A DNA stretch of 64,000 nucleotides from Lachancea mirantina (taxonomy: Eukaryota; Ascomycota; Saccharomycetes; Saccharomycetales; Saccharomycetaceae). The position numbers and the translations under genes are program-made. The notes under the pieces were generated by a model, which was given only the letters and a program-made list of their open reading frames with translations, was not told the origin of the DNA and made no database searches. Of the stretch, positions 48,246 to 58,503 are shown in pieces; the first letter of the stretch is position 1, and each line of letters starts with the position of its first letter. The DNA lies in NCBI GenBank assembly GCA_900074745.1, contig LT598466.1, forward strand, positions 744,001 to 808,000. Reading direction: 5' to 3'.

Positions 48246-49110
48246 ATCTTCTTCCCCCCCTTTTTTCTTTCGGGTACTTTAAGCGCCAAGAAAAACACCC
48301 AACACCCAACACCTGGCACGTGACACACGGAGATTTGGAACAGAACAGCAACACCCCGCTAATGCAATTAAGCAGCAGCACACATCCGCTCAAGAAGTTC
48401 CAGATCCAATGTGTGTCCACCGGTGCGGGCCCCTCGGGCGTCTTAAACCGGGCAATAGGTCAAGAGACAGTATAGATGTTGAAAAAAATTTTTTTTGTCT
48501 CCTGCCTCTGCCTCCGGCGCGGTGCCGTGCATTTTCGGTATGTGCCCTTGATGGCCGGGTAACGGTATACGCATGCACTCTGGCATGCACGCACGCACGT
48601 TGGCGGTGCCTGTTCTATATTAGATCTATACACCCATGCACCCACCGCCACAACAGCCGTGCACCCATAAGCCACATCTCCCCTAAGACTGCTACCCGGA
48701 AAAGCGGCAAGGACTTTAGTCAAGGACGTCGTCTAGGACGAGCGGAAGTCACTTTATCTCCTTCAGTATGCCTGCATACGTTTTAGGCTCGGCTAGGAGG
48801 AAGAGGGGGGTTCGTTAATCTTAGTGCTTTCTCTCTGTCTCTCTTTCTCCCTCGCTCTTTCCTAATATATCTGAAGCACATTTGGAAACCCCATTTGAAG
48901 TAGCACAGTTGCATACTTGGAAAGCTACCAGCTATTCAAATCTTGTTTGCACGCCAGCGATATCAGTGTTCCGAATACACACACTCACGGTAGTGCACAC
49001 GCTCGAAGCCGGATTCCCTCACTCAAAACGCACCGGTCTTGAAACTAAACCCTTCTGACAAGCTCTAGAAGGTACTCAAGGCAGCAGCAGCAACAGACAC
49101 AGCACCACAG

Positions 49111-50475
49111 ATGGACGAGGACTACGGTAATGGCGAGGACGTGTTTCAGGACGCTCCTTCGGAACCATTCTCGACCCAACACCCGGAGTTCAGTGGCAGC
49201 GTGAGCTCGATGATTTTCGAGCGTAACGTCGAAGAACCGCATACGCAAATGTACGGCAGTCCCAGCGCCGCTGAACAGGCCGCCATGGTTGGCGAGGGAA
49301 CGTCTCCCGGCTCGCGTTCGGCCCCTCGGGAGGGACCAGGTGGAGGGAGTACTGGTGCCGCCTCCGGCGCCGCAGGCGCCGGAGTCTCTGCCCCACCACC
49401 CAATGAGAGTTTGTGCAGACAGCCCAGTCGTCGTGCGCTTGAAGACATGATTGCACCTGCCCTTGACGCGGGTGCCTCGCTCGTCGCAGAGCCTGACACG
49501 GATTTGGACAACGTCGAGATGATATATTCACGTCGACCCTCCACGTTGGGGCTCGATATGGCGTTGGGTCGTACTCGCACTTCTGGATCCCACACCAACT
49601 TGCCCATGCTATCCCGGGCGGCCAGCAACGCCAGTTTTACCTCCGCCATAAGCACATCCAGTTTTGCCAGTGCGGCTAGTAACGCAAGCGGTGCAAGCGG
49701 TCAAAGCACTCAAAGTACCGCAACCGCCGTAGATCGGGGTGTTGAGAGACCTCGCGTTCTTAGATTTTACTCCTACGCGGACATGTTGTCAGATGAAAAC
49801 GCGCACTCACGCAGACCCTCTTTATCACAATCTCTGTCCAATTCTTGGGCCCGGGCTTCTCCACAACCGATTTTCACCAATTCCTTCAAGGGTACTAGAC
49901 GTGAATCCCTTCCTTCCAACATATCCACGACTGGATCCTCCTGCAGACAATTTCCCCAGCATTCCAAAACCTTGTCTAGATCGCCTACAGGTGTCAGCTG
50001 TCGTTCATTTGTCACTTCACCCTCGATCCCAACCTCGGCACCGGCATCTAGCGCTCGCCCTACTGCTGATTCGAAGCAAAAGGGTAAATTTCATCTTGAA
50101 AGTAGTGGCAGCGATTGTTCGACAAGCGAGGACGAGTCCGATCAAGATATGGCAACTTCACCCAATTCTCCTACACTCATGAATAATGCCACTAATTCCC
50201 AAAATTTATACAACACCGTCACGGGGCCACGTCTTTCTCGGACATCTACCCAAAACAGTTTCAAAAAAGCCCATCCACCGTATTCCAATAGGACTTACTC
50301 TTTCGCCAGTAACATATCTCCATTTCTGAGTCAATCCAGAAGTACTGCTAACAGTGCGCCTAGCGGTAATACTCAAAACATGAATGACGTTCTCTACAAC
50401 GAGGCCTCTTCGTTACAATCCAACTCGGTTGGTGAAGTACTCCGGAGAAAAATGAGTAGTGCGACGGACGCCTGA
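49111..50475 (+). CDS. VHS2/MLF3: Vhs2/Mlf3 family phosphoprotein
   Basis: 454 residues, mostly disordered, Ser/Thr-rich. S. cerevisiae Vhs2 stabilises septins and suppresses sit4 hal3 G1 arrest; Mlf3 affects leflunomide tolerance. The family core is present: MIFERNVEEPHTQMYG near the N-terminus, CRQPSRRALEDMIAPALD, EMIYSRRPSTL, and RFYSYADMLSDENAHSRRPSL. Several RRxS sites (RRPST, RRPSL, RRESL) suit PKA-like kinases and 14-3-3 binding. One gene stands for the pair YIL135C and YNL074C, and orientation agrees with both. The gene is preceded by an unusually long upstream region with stress elements. Confidence 0.92.
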   Translation: MDEDYGNGEDVFQDAPSEPFSTQHPEFSGSVSSMIFERNVEEPHTQMYGSPSAAEQAAMVGEGTSPGSRSAPREGPGGGSTGAASGAAGAGVSAPPPNESLCRQPSRRALEDMIAPALDAGASLVAEPDTDLDNVEMIYSRRPSTLGLDMALGRTRTSGSHTNLPMLSRAASNASFTSAISTSSFASAASNASGASGQSTQSTATAVDRGVERPRVLRFYSYADMLSDENAHSRRPSLSQSLSNSWARASPQPIFTNSFKGTRRESLPSNISTTGSSCRQFPQHSKTLSRSPTGVSCRSFVTSPSIPTSAPASSARPTADSKQKGKFHLESSGSDCSTSEDESDQDMATSPNSPTLMNNATNSQNLYNTVTGPRLSRTSTQNSFKKAHPPYSNRTYSFASNISPFLSQSRSTANSAPSGNTQNMNDVLYNEASSLQSNSVGEVLRRKMSSATDA

Positions 50476-50996
50476 ATTTAAGGATGACAGTGGTGATAGA
50501 AACATGAAACCTTTTGATTTGATTTGATTTGATTTGATTTTATTATTATTATTTTTTTATTTGGTTATGATTCTGATTCTTCACATTAACCGGTATGTGA
50601 TTTTTATGGCCCTGAATGAACAGATATCAATTTATTATTGTATCTTTTCCTCTTCTTTATTTTCGTTTTGGATATGCAACTATTTGAAATCAATCCTAAA
50701 GCTTCAGTTATCCCTCTGTACACTACCGACCGTTGTCTCATCTTTAAACAGTTAAGTTTGATCTCTTCATAAGTTACACTCACACAATACAAAATACGTT
50801 TATTTGTTAATAATTGAAACTCCATTAAGTCAATGTTGTACATCTACAAGAAGTAATCACATAGTTTACACTGCTATACATGCATTAAGCCCGAAAAATG
50901 TAAAAAAAACTGGGCCACAATTTCCCTAAGTAGGTGCCCTCTTATAATGCTGTTGTTACATTGGATATACTCGACTATGCATTGGTTACTCTGTTT
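50476..50996. other. Convergent intergenic region, VHS2/MLF3 and IMP4
   Basis: 521 bp of AT-rich DNA with the GATTT repeat at its start, then TTATTATTATTATT and a T-run, typical 3' processing sequence. No gene is seen. Confidence 0.6.
50516..50540. repeat. Tandem repeat, 5-bp unit GATTT, five copies
   Basis: Five exact copies just downstream of the VHS2/MLF3 stop codon, in the likely 3' untranslated region. Confidence 0.9.
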
Positions 50997-51848
50997 TTAA
51001 AGATAATCCTTTCGACTGGCAGTTCTAACAAATCTTCTGAGTTGCCATTCGACGTCTGCGTCTTTGTTTTCCAAAGTGCCGAGTCTGAGTTCAAACAACC
51101 GCATTTCGAACCGAGGCCCCACTTCTGCCATTTCGACACCTTCACGAGTCCTTACATAAACGTGTTGTCTCACACTAATGAAATCTCCGCGATTGGCAAA
51201 CGTAATGACACGCGGAGAGTCCTTCTTGGGTCCTGGAGGAAATAAATGCTTGAGAATCGTTTCGACTCTTTGGCCCAAAGGTGTTGTGAAATTATCGAAG
51301 ATCAAATGTGGATTCACTTCGCTTTGGTTTCCCGCATTAAAAATGTCGTGTTTTAGCACCACATTGTGCAGCGTGAAAAATGCAGTGGGCCCGTGTGGTA
51401 AATGTGAGACTGTTAAAGTTGTAGGTACACCTCTGTGCTCGTGAAGTACTACCAAATCTGAAGTGCCCGATTTTTTACAGGCATCGACCAGATTGGGCAT
51501 GATATAGTTACCTCTGTTCAGACGTACAGAGGTAGGGAACAGGAGCCGTATTTCTTTGGCAAACTGTGAAAGTCTTGAACTTGGGTCTCGCGACGTGGTC
51601 ACAATCACTTTGGGATCTGCTATCCCACTGGTAGCACTGTATTCATCGTCTATCGTTTCTTGGATGGTTTGATCGTACTGGTAATCTTTTTGCAACTGTT
51701 CGTCTTCTGCAATGTCTTTGGGCAGCGGTTTACCCTGAGCCAAGGCTTGCTTGATAACTTGCCGTTTCTGCTGTAACTGAGATTCTTGCAACTCCTGCGC
51801 TTTACGATACAGGTATTCCCTGCGCTCGCGTGCTTGTTTTCTTAGCAT
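50997..51848 (-). CDS. IMP4: U3 snoRNP protein Imp4
   Basis: 283 residues (290 in S. cerevisiae as recalled). Part of the Mpp10-Imp3-Imp4 complex of the small-subunit processome; promotes U3-pre-rRNA pairing. An N-terminal charged helix ([20 protein letters not shown]) is followed by a Brix domain from about residue 85, with [40 protein letters not shown], and near the end [20 protein letters not shown]. Same place as YNL075W; its promoter carries PAC and RRPE elements. Confidence 0.96.
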   Translation of the reverse strand: MLRKQARERREYLYRKAQELQESQLQQKRQVIKQALAQGKPLPKDIAEDEQLQKDYQYDQTIQETIDDEYSATSGIADPKVIVTTSRDPSSRLSQFAKEIRLLFPTSVRLNRGNYIMPNLVDACKKSGTSDLVVLHEHRGVPTTLTVSHLPHGPTAFFTLHNVVLKHDIFNAGNQSEVNPHLIFDNFTTPLGQRVETILKHLFPPGPKKDSPRVITFANRGDFISVRQHVYVRTREGVEMAEVGPRFEMRLFELRLGTLENKDADVEWQLRRFVRTASRKDYL

Positions 51849-51947
51849 AGTTAGAACGTTATTTAACCGAGATCTGGGCGTTCTCCAAATCTTGTTAAAC
51901 AGCTCATCTCATCTCAAATGGTCTTCCACATCACCTGGATAAAACTG

Positions 51948-52037
51948 GAAATTTTTCAGTCATCGTTGACGAAACATCGAATTTCCGATCAGACTCACCA
52001 GGAACGGTCAACTCATCGAAAAAGGTCATCTCATCGC
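51948..52037 (-). promoter_or_regulatory. RRPE and PAC elements of the IMP4 promoter
   Basis: On the minus strand TGAAAAATTTC (51948-51958) fits the RRPE element and GCGATGAG (52030-52037) the PAC element, 100 and 182 bp upstream of IMP4. Several more GATGAG copies surround them. This pair is the standard ribosome-biogenesis promoter code in Saccharomycetaceae. Confidence 0.75.
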
Positions 52038-52100
52038 AGCTCATCTTATCTCAACCACGCTCATCTCAACTTCATTCTCATCAATGTCGGCCACTGGGTC

Positions 52101-53762
52101 TCAATGCAAGTTCCTTCTTGGTAAATTTCTTGTAAAACTCTCTTCCTCTGAAATTTCCATACGAGTTTTCAGGAAGGAGTTATTTCTGTTTTTCGATGGA
52201 ATGTCCATCGACTCTCGTCGTAGATTGCCCTTTAATTTCTCGCTTCCGGACCTAGCCAATCGCTGCTGGTGTACGTTGTTCGGTACGAACATGTGCGTTG
52301 AGAGTGCAGTGGGTAAAATGGTCTGAGCCGTCAGAGGGGCATTAGATTCATGTGTGTACCTCTCTCGGGTACCATCAGACAACAAACTACTGAAACTTCC
52401 ACGGAGAGACCTGCGAGCCGAGAACAAAGACGCTGAGCTACTTTTTGTAGGTTTGTTTGGGTGGTCCTGTTGAAGATCTTGCCCGAATATGGATGGATTT
52501 TTGTGTGACTCCGAAGGCGTCACATCGCCTACAGCTGTGATACTGCTCTCACGTAATGTCGGTCGCTGAGTAGTTATCGGACTGACCACGGTAGAAGGGG
52601 TCGCTCTTTTTTGCATCTCATTCAAAAACAGACCGCTAAGGAGACTTCTTTTAGAATCATGATGTTTTTCAGCTAGGGGCGAACTTGCGCCGCTACCATT
52701 AGGACGCTCATTTTTGTCGAACAGTAATTTGTCCAATTGCGTTTGGTAGTATTTTTCTTCTTCATCATCGTCATAGAAATCTGAGTCGTCCGACAAAGAG
52801 TCGAGCTCCGACTCTTCCTCGTCGCTACTGAAGAAAATGTGTTCGGAAGTTCGTCCGTTTTTGCCCTCATGTGGATTTTTAGGCGTGAATAGAGATTGTG
52901 TTCGGACCCCTGCGCTCGATTGACCCGTGGTGGTCGGGTGTGTCCCAGTTTTAGGTTCGCTCTTGTCATCGACAAGCTTCGAAATAGGTTTTTTGGCCTT
53001 TTTCTTATCAGTTTGAGAACGCAGTTCTGGTGATGGAGTTCCACCAACTATGAACATAGTTTCATCTGGTTTCTTAATAACAGCTTCATTTGGACGAAAA
53101 CCTGTCGTTACGTTCTGTGGAGTAACTTGATCGGTACTTTTAGTACTTCTGACAGTGAGATTGGGCGGTCGATGTTTTGGTGGCATACCTACGCCTTTCG
53201 TGTCGTTTCTCTTCACTGTGTTGATAACAGAACGACTCCTGTCGATATTCGCTGCCGACATGGCAGGAACTCTAGGCGATTTAACTTTTTGTAGCTCCGT
53301 TTGATGGTCTATATTTCTCTCGTCTTTGAGCGTAGGATTGCTTTGCATCGCTGACATCACTTGCATGGGATAAAATTTCCCGTTTGTCACTCCACTTGGA
53401 CTTCTGTTAGGCTGACTAGCAGGTCGAATTCGTGGCGTAAGGTTCTGCGCAGGATCTATCACCTGGTACAAATTCCTAACACCGTCTCTTTTTTTCGACC
53501 TATTTACATCCTTATGCTTCAACAACGCCTTGTTAACAATCCGCCAACTCAAATTGTGAAGTCGTTCTCCTTTCTCAAGCGCTTTACTGCTTTTGATCAA
53601 AGTCGTGTAGAGATCCAAACTGTCGAATAACGGTAATCGTTCTGCAGTAAACAAGTTCGGTGAAACTTTCAAAAATTTCCCACTATCACTCTTCTCATCT
53701 TGTTTACCACTTGAAGAGCCTTTATTTCTCGCGCTTAACTGGTCCCTTCTTTCTTTATTCAT
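52101..53762 (-). CDS. MKS1: Negative regulator of retrograde and nitrogen signalling, Mks1
   Basis: 553 residues (584 in S. cerevisiae as recalled). Cytosolic regulator that, with Bmh1/2, holds back Rtg1/Rtg3 and so lysine and glutamate synthesis genes; inactivated by Rtg2. Conserved N-terminal segment: VSPNLFTAERLPLFDSLDLYTTLI, then GERLHNLSWRIVNKALLK (DUF1752-type). Second conserved block, acidic: FFSSDEEESELDSLSDDSDF. The rest is Ser/Thr/Lys-rich and probably disordered. Place and strand match YNL076W. Confidence 0.92.
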   Translation of the reverse strand: MNKERRDQLSARNKGSSSGKQDEKSDSGKFLKVSPNLFTAERLPLFDSLDLYTTLIKSSKALEKGERLHNLSWRIVNKALLKHKDVNRSKKRDGVRNLYQVIDPAQNLTPRIRPASQPNRSPSGVTNGKFYPMQVMSAMQSNPTLKDERNIDHQTELQKVKSPRVPAMSAANIDRSRSVINTVKRNDTKGVGMPPKHRPPNLTVRSTKSTDQVTPQNVTTGFRPNEAVIKKPDETMFIVGGTPSPELRSQTDKKKAKKPISKLVDDKSEPKTGTHPTTTGQSSAGVRTQSLFTPKNPHEGKNGRTSEHIFFSSDEEESELDSLSDDSDFYDDDEEEKYYQTQLDKLLFDKNERPNGSGASSPLAEKHHDSKRSLLSGLFLNEMQKRATPSTVVSPITTQRPTLRESSITAVGDVTPSESHKNPSIFGQDLQQDHPNKPTKSSSASLFSARRSLRGSFSSLLSDGTRERYTHESNAPLTAQTILPTALSTHMFVPNNVHQQRLARSGSEKLKGNLRRESMDIPSKNRNNSFLKTRMEISEEESFTRNLPRRNLH

Positions 53763-54191
53763 CTTTCCCCGATGTCTCGAAGGCTGATCTTAACTCAACC
53801 AAAACCCTTCGAAAGGAACAGAAAAAGTGAAGGTTTTGTAGTATTCAGAGAGCCCAGGAAAGAGTTACCTTGTCTGATCGCCACGGTGGTGTTGACGACT
53901 CTATAAACTGATATCGTTTTGCTTAAAGAAACTGCTAATTTCTTCAAAATATCTTGAACATGAGATGTTGATAATTTTGAAGAAATTAACCATCACCATA
54001 ACCATCACCAACTCAATCAAGTAAGGGAAATTCACCGACTACACCAAATGAGGTAAACTTTAACAAGATAACGACCGCTTGCCCGTTCCCGCCTCGACAT
54101 CCACCAGTCACCTGCTTCAAATTAAAATCAGGCAAGAATATTTGTTAAAAGCATATACATAAATCGTTAATGACATAAAATTTTAGTTCTG
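53763..54191. other. Intergenic, MKS1 promoter and OM45 3' side
   Basis: 429 bp. An imperfect CCATCACCATAACCATCACCA repeat lies near 53990-54010. No gene is seen. Confidence 0.5.
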
Positions 54192-55790
54192 TTACTTCTT
54201 GTCCTGAACGTAATCCTTTGCCGCGTTTAGACCCTCTTTAGTCTTGGCATGCAAAGTGTCTGCACCTTGTTTTGTAGAATCAATAGCAGAATTGGCATTG
54301 GACCAGAATTTACCCTTTGCCTTGTCGGACCACTCAGATACGGAATTCAACGTAGATTGATAATCCTGTTCTGCTTGCTTGTACTGTTCTTGGGCCTTTT
54401 CATGTAACTCGTTCTTTTTCTCCTTGCCAAATGACCACCAACTACCAGCACTGTCATCTAATTGTTTCTTAGCTTCGTCCAATCTTTGTCTGGCCTTGTC
54501 GACTTTGTCGGAAATAACGTCGGGACGTGCACGTCCTTGGACAATTTCCTCGTATTCCTCACGTGCCATTTCAGAGGCAGTCTCACCCCAACCTTCCAAA
54601 GCTTTGGCAGCTCTTTTGGCGAGTTGTTCATCGTTCTTGCCCTGATACGTAAACCAACCCTCTTTTCTGATATTCTTCAAATCATCGAGACGCTTTTGCG
54701 CCTCACTGGGTCCAATTTGTCTGTTTCTAACCATTTCGTCCAATTCCTCTTTGGCCAAGGCCTCAGCGGTCTCACCCCATCCGGAAACACTTTTGGACGC
54801 AATTTTGTCAACGTTGTGTTGATCAACGCCATCTTTGTCCCTACCGGCAAGCCAGTTGAAAAATCCCTTTTCCCTGATCTCACGGTCCTGTGCTTCAAGC
54901 CTGTTGGACAGTTCATTAATATCGTCGGATGCATATTTGGAGTAACGTTCAGAAGCTTCTTGAAGTTGTTGCTTGTATTTGGCAACTTCGTCCTTGGCAG
55001 CTTCGACCTGTTCCCTCAGTTTTTGGTCGCCACTGGACAACAACCCTTTTTGAGACTTGTATTGCTCTTGTAGCTCGTTATAATGCTTGTTAGCCTTGTC
55101 ATACTGTTCAATGGCCATTGCTCTTGCCTTTTCGGCCTTGTTGAACCCCCAATTGAAAATCGACTCAGTAGTTTCGGAGGCCGCAGAAACGGCATCGCCA
55201 CCCTTGCGCTTAACTTGTTCTACAGTCTCCTTCGCACGGTCAGTGGTGTCGGATACGGCGTCTTCTGACTTACGCTTGGTACCAACTAGGGCGTCCTTGA
55301 TACTTGAAGCGTCTTCAGAGACACCCTGCTTAATGTTATGGATATCAGAAGAAATGCTATCCTTGGCATTCCTGACAATCCGCACTAATTTGTTGGGTTG
55401 GTTTTCTTGTTTTTGTTCCTCAACAATGGCGTTTAACTCGCCAGAACGCTCTAAATAACGGTCGCGCTTGCTGCGTATGGAATCCTCGACACCTTGAACT
55501 TGGTCTCCAAGCCACTGTGTCTTTTCAGCTTTGGTCCGCTCTGCCTCCGAAAGTGCATTCGTAAGTTTCTGGTCGGCCTCGCTTTTCCACTGCGAAAGCT
55601 GATTTTGAGTCTTGTTTCTAAAATCATCAATCTTAGCGCCAGCTTCTTCTCCCTTACGCTCAAAAGTACGAGTGTCGTAACTTTGGGGATACGCTAGACC
55701 TGTACGCTGCTGCTGCTTTCTGAGAGTATACTCGTAAAGCGCATAACCTGCCACTATAGTAGCACCACCTATAATCAACTTTCTCGACAT
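54192..55790 (-). CDS. OM45: Mitochondrial outer-membrane protein Om45, long form
   Basis: 532 residues, much longer than the 393 recalled for S. cerevisiae. Abundant outer-membrane protein bridging to porin and inner-membrane complexes; exact role unsettled. One N-terminal membrane segment (about 4-22, LIIGGATIVAGYALYEYTL), then highly charged helices likely to form coiled coils. WGFNKAEKARAMAIEQYD and GSWWSFGKEKKNELHEKAQEQYKQAEQDYQSTLN are Om45-like. The extra length includes two related copies of a GFF/GWF...GWGETA.A.EE..E.V unit (about 305-365 and 377-430). Position next to MKS1 and VHS2 agrees with YIL136W. Confidence 0.88.
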   Translation of the reverse strand: MSRKLIIGGATIVAGYALYEYTLRKQQQRTGLAYPQSYDTRTFERKGEEAGAKIDDFRNKTQNQLSQWKSEADQKLTNALSEAERTKAEKTQWLGDQVQGVEDSIRSKRDRYLERSGELNAIVEEQKQENQPNKLVRIVRNAKDSISSDIHNIKQGVSEDASSIKDALVGTKRKSEDAVSDTTDRAKETVEQVKRKGGDAVSAASETTESIFNWGFNKAEKARAMAIEQYDKANKHYNELQEQYKSQKGLLSSGDQKLREQVEAAKDEVAKYKQQLQEASERYSKYASDDINELSNRLEAQDREIREKGFFNWLAGRDKDGVDQHNVDKIASKSVSGWGETAEALAKEELDEMVRNRQIGPSEAQKRLDDLKNIRKEGWFTYQGKNDEQLAKRAAKALEGWGETASEMAREEYEEIVQGRARPDVISDKVDKARQRLDEAKKQLDDSAGSWWSFGKEKKNELHEKAQEQYKQAEQDYQSTLNSVSEWSDKAKGKFWSNANSAIDSTKQGADTLHAKTKEGLNAAKDYVQDKK

Positions 55791-56821
55791 CTAATCTGAG
55801 AATTTGGCGTTCAAACTTGTTTGTTGTCCAGTTCGAAATCCTTCAACGGTTTTATATCAAAACATTTGACTCTCTTCGTTCCAGCGCCATCAGTCCACCC
55901 CTTATATAGCATTTGCTGTGTCCCGCATACTCACGACTTTGGGGAGTACTCTATATTTTGGACGAAAATACAAGAGCATCCCCGCTGTCCCCAACGAGTA
56001 AATCTGGTCATTGCGCCATGCCGGGCCAATAGTGACGGCGTATTTGCTGCGAGTCGCAGACACCGCGCAGCAGACTCGCAGACCCATATTGCAAAAGGGG
56101 AAAATAGGTACCCATACGTGATTTGCTTTCGGGGTGTTGGGTTGTACGTCGTTTTCGGGACTTTTGGGACTTCCCCGTATTTTCGTATGAAACATGAGTA
56201 TTAAATGGGTATCGAAAATTTCGTTGAGTGTGATTTGAGTGCTTATCACTTTCCACGATGTACATATCTGCTCCCGCAGTACGTTCCGCAAAGCATTTTT
56301 AGGAAAGACGGATGGGGTCCCTGTAGTTGTGACGATGTGCCAGACCTCTTCCATAAGCAGTGAGATATGGGATTTGCAGGCTGCGAATGTTTCACAAAGG
56401 GTTTCTTTGGTTTTTTGGGGGAGTTTCTTCGACTGCAAAGAGCTCGGCGGCAAACCAAAACAGTATTGAGAAAACATTGCTGTTCAATCATTTTGAGACC
56501 AAACTTGGACTTTCATATCTTGTTGGCATATTGAAATGAGCTTTATAATCCCTTAGCGACGTCCAAATCTTGTTGTACCTCTCTGGAATGTCCTTTCTCG
56601 GTTCATGAAAGGGGAAAAGTAGGGAAAAAATCCTTTGGGGTCCTTATATAGCCGCCTAAATGGTGGTCGTGTTGTACGTAATGGGCCCTAGTCTATCAAC
56701 GTCCTCGAGAGAGAAACTGAAGATGTCAATCAACTTCGGATAGCTCTTTACGCTATTTTCTTGACTTACTTGGTTTTCAGATCGTCTTGTGTATGCTTGA
56801 GAAGGCTCGTGTCATGCGCAT
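55791..56821. other. Intergenic between OM45 and POL32, synteny breakpoint
   Basis: 1.03 kb. OM45 promoter elements at the left; TATATAG-type sequence also near 56643-56650. An open frame of 191 codons on the minus strand (55902-56477) overlaps the OM45 promoter and shows no recognisable domain or bias, so it is not called. The double-conserved gene order stops here. Confidence 0.55.
55897..55912 (-). promoter_or_regulatory. OM45 TATA box with STRE-like AGGGG
   Basis: On the minus strand CTATATAAGGGGTGG, about 110 bp upstream of the OM45 start: a TATA box overlapping an AGGGG stress element. A second AAAGGGG-type element is on the plus strand near 56093-56101. Fits a gene induced by stress and non-fermentable carbon. 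Confidence 0.55.
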
Positions 56822-57907
56822 TTACTTCTTCTTGCCGAAAAAGCTCATGACCGATTGTTGTACTTTTTTCTTAGGTGGTTGTTGTGGTTGTTGTTCCCGC
56901 GGCGCAGACATTTCAACATGGTGCCTTCTCTTCGCGGGGGTTGACGTGGCTCTCTGGGTCTGCCGATTTGTTACAATGTACCCGTCCTCATCGACAAACG
57001 AGGTCGGCTCTTCAGACGCTTTCTCTGGTGACTTCGGCGCTGACTTGTCTGGCCACGGCACTTCGACTAGCGATTCTTCGGCCGTGGTTTCTAGTAGTTT
57101 GCCCAGTTCCTCTTGATCAGCAGGTCCCGGTGTACGCTCTGGTATGCGTTCTAGTTGGACAGACGCTTCCACTGTGAAGTCTGACGAGGAGTCTGATTTG
57201 ACCGTTTCGGACCGGGTTTCAGGCCGCGCAGTTTCCCCATCAGAATCACCGTCGTCTTCAAACATTTTGGAAAGTTCCCGTAACTGTTTTTCACGCTTGG
57301 GATCTTTTTTCAAACTCTCCTCCTGGGCTTGTTTACGTTTTCTCAAGGCTTCTAACCTCTCTTTTTCCTTGGCACCACGTTGGTCGCGCATTCTTTCCCG
57401 CAGCTTCGTAGATTGGAGGCCCATTGACTTTTCTGGTTTTTTGCTCGGTTCAGGGTGCGTCTTTGCCCTCTGCACACCAAGGGTTTTTGGTGTACTTATC
57501 TCGTGTGTTTTGGCTCTCCGCACAGTTCTCTGGGGTTCTTCAACCTCTTTCGGTGGCGGTACTTTGAATTCTAACTTGTAACAGTTTTCGATACCCAGAG
57601 GACGCGTACTAGGCTTATTCACTGGAGAAAAATTGGCCATTGGACTAAACGCGTAGATGAACAGGTCTAGCACATCGTGGTTGCTTTCGAAATTCAAGAC
57701 ATCACGCACGACTTCAACGACACCGCTTTTAAAGCAGCAAACAATGATGCACCCGACTTTTGATTTAGTGATTTTGTAGAATTCGTACATTTCCTTCTTG
57801 GCTCGAGAACTCGACACTTGGAACTCGTTCATCACATCTGTGAAAAGCACTTCTTGGCTATCGGCAAACAGCTTGCTGTGGATATACTTGCTTACTTCAT
57901 CGCCCAT
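56822..57907 (-). CDS. POL32: DNA polymerase delta subunit Pol32
   Basis: 361 residues (350 in S. cerevisiae as recalled). Third subunit of polymerase delta; links it to PCNA and to Pol31, and is needed for break-induced replication and translesion synthesis. The N-terminal winged-helix Pol31-binding domain (about 1-105) includes LFTDVMNEFQVSSSRAKKEMYEFY. A long charged, disordered middle follows. The last residues hold a PCNA-interacting box QQSVMSFF at 350-357 followed by GKKK. In S. cerevisiae it is YJR043C, so it is outside the chromosome IX/XIV blocks. Confidence 0.95.
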   Translation of the reverse strand: MGDEVSKYIHSKLFADSQEVLFTDVMNEFQVSSSRAKKEMYEFYKITKSKVGCIIVCCFKSGVVEVVRDVLNFESNHDVLDLFIYAFSPMANFSPVNKPSTRPLGIENCYKLEFKVPPPKEVEEPQRTVRRAKTHEISTPKTLGVQRAKTHPEPSKKPEKSMGLQSTKLRERMRDQRGAKEKERLEALRKRKQAQEESLKKDPKREKQLRELSKMFEDDGDSDGETARPETRSETVKSDSSSDFTVEASVQLERIPERTPGPADQEELGKLLETTAEESLVEVPWPDKSAPKSPEKASEEPTSFVDEDGYIVTNRQTQRATSTPAKRRHHVEMSAPREQQPQQPPKKKVQQSVMSFFGKKK

Positions 57908-58495
57908 GGTGGTGGCGTGTTATTTGCCAATTGGTCTCTATAGTGGACCAAGATACTTAATTTTCAAGTTCATGGTGATATAGGTCTGAGGTGATGCACA
58001 GTTGACAGGTACGAAAGTAGGCTGGTTTCCATCCTAGATCCTTTCAGCATCTTTTTGGACCTTGTTGGGTCCAAAGCGAGTCCAAGACGAGTCCAAACTA
58101 AGACCTTTCCAAGCCCTTTCCGAGTCTCATGGTCCAATTGCCAGGCATCAATTCCTAGATCTAAATTGTCAGCTGGACATCAAGGTGCTACATAAAATCA
58201 GATTTTTTATCACTTGCGTACAGTGGGTTTGATTCTGTTGCCGTGCGCTTACCATTGACTCACGATTTCTCTTGCCATTTTCTTGCCATATGCCTGCACT
58301 TCGCTTTCTTCTATGGTGATGAGCTCACTAGCTGCTCAATATTAAAATGGCATATCAGACACACATGCCATAGACGGAGGCACACTAATTCCCAATGTTA
58401 AGAAAATACCTTCCCGTTTGCACACAAAATAATCCATATTCACTAGAACTTCTCAATGATCTTAGTAGACCTACCTGGTTGGGAGACATCCGACT
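57908..58495. other. Intergenic between POL32 and tRNA-iMet
   Basis: About 590 bp. Short direct repeats of the GAGTCCAA type at 58077-58098. No gene is seen. Confidence 0.5.
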
Positions 58496-58502
58496 AAAAA
58501 AA
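58496..58502 (-). terminator. Pol III terminator of tRNA-iMet
   Basis: Seven consecutive A on the plus strand (T7 in the transcript), one base beyond the 3' end of the tRNA. Confidence 0.9.
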
Positions 58503-58503
58503 G

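Larger units (their letters stand above)
47233..49110. other. Long divergent region between MSK1 and VHS2/MLF3
   Basis: 1.9 kb. Contents: a 12-bp-arm inverted repeat at 47375-47401; a TATA/STRE cluster at 48165-48245; a Rap1-like CACCCATGCACCCAC run near 48630; a CT-rich tract at 48825-48860 followed by TAATATATC, likely the proximal VHS2/MLF3 promoter. A 125-codon open frame at 48409-48786 has no recognisable feature. Confidence 0.55.

Noticed and set aside
48409-48786. 125-codon ATG-initiated open frame upstream of VHS2/MLF3
   Set aside because: Cys/His/Arg-rich composition without a domain, with a frame open on the opposite strand; likely chance in promoter DNA.
55902-56477. 191-codon open frame on the minus strand
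   Set aside because: It covers the OM45 promoter, including its TATA box, overlaps frames on the other strand and shows no recognisable feature.
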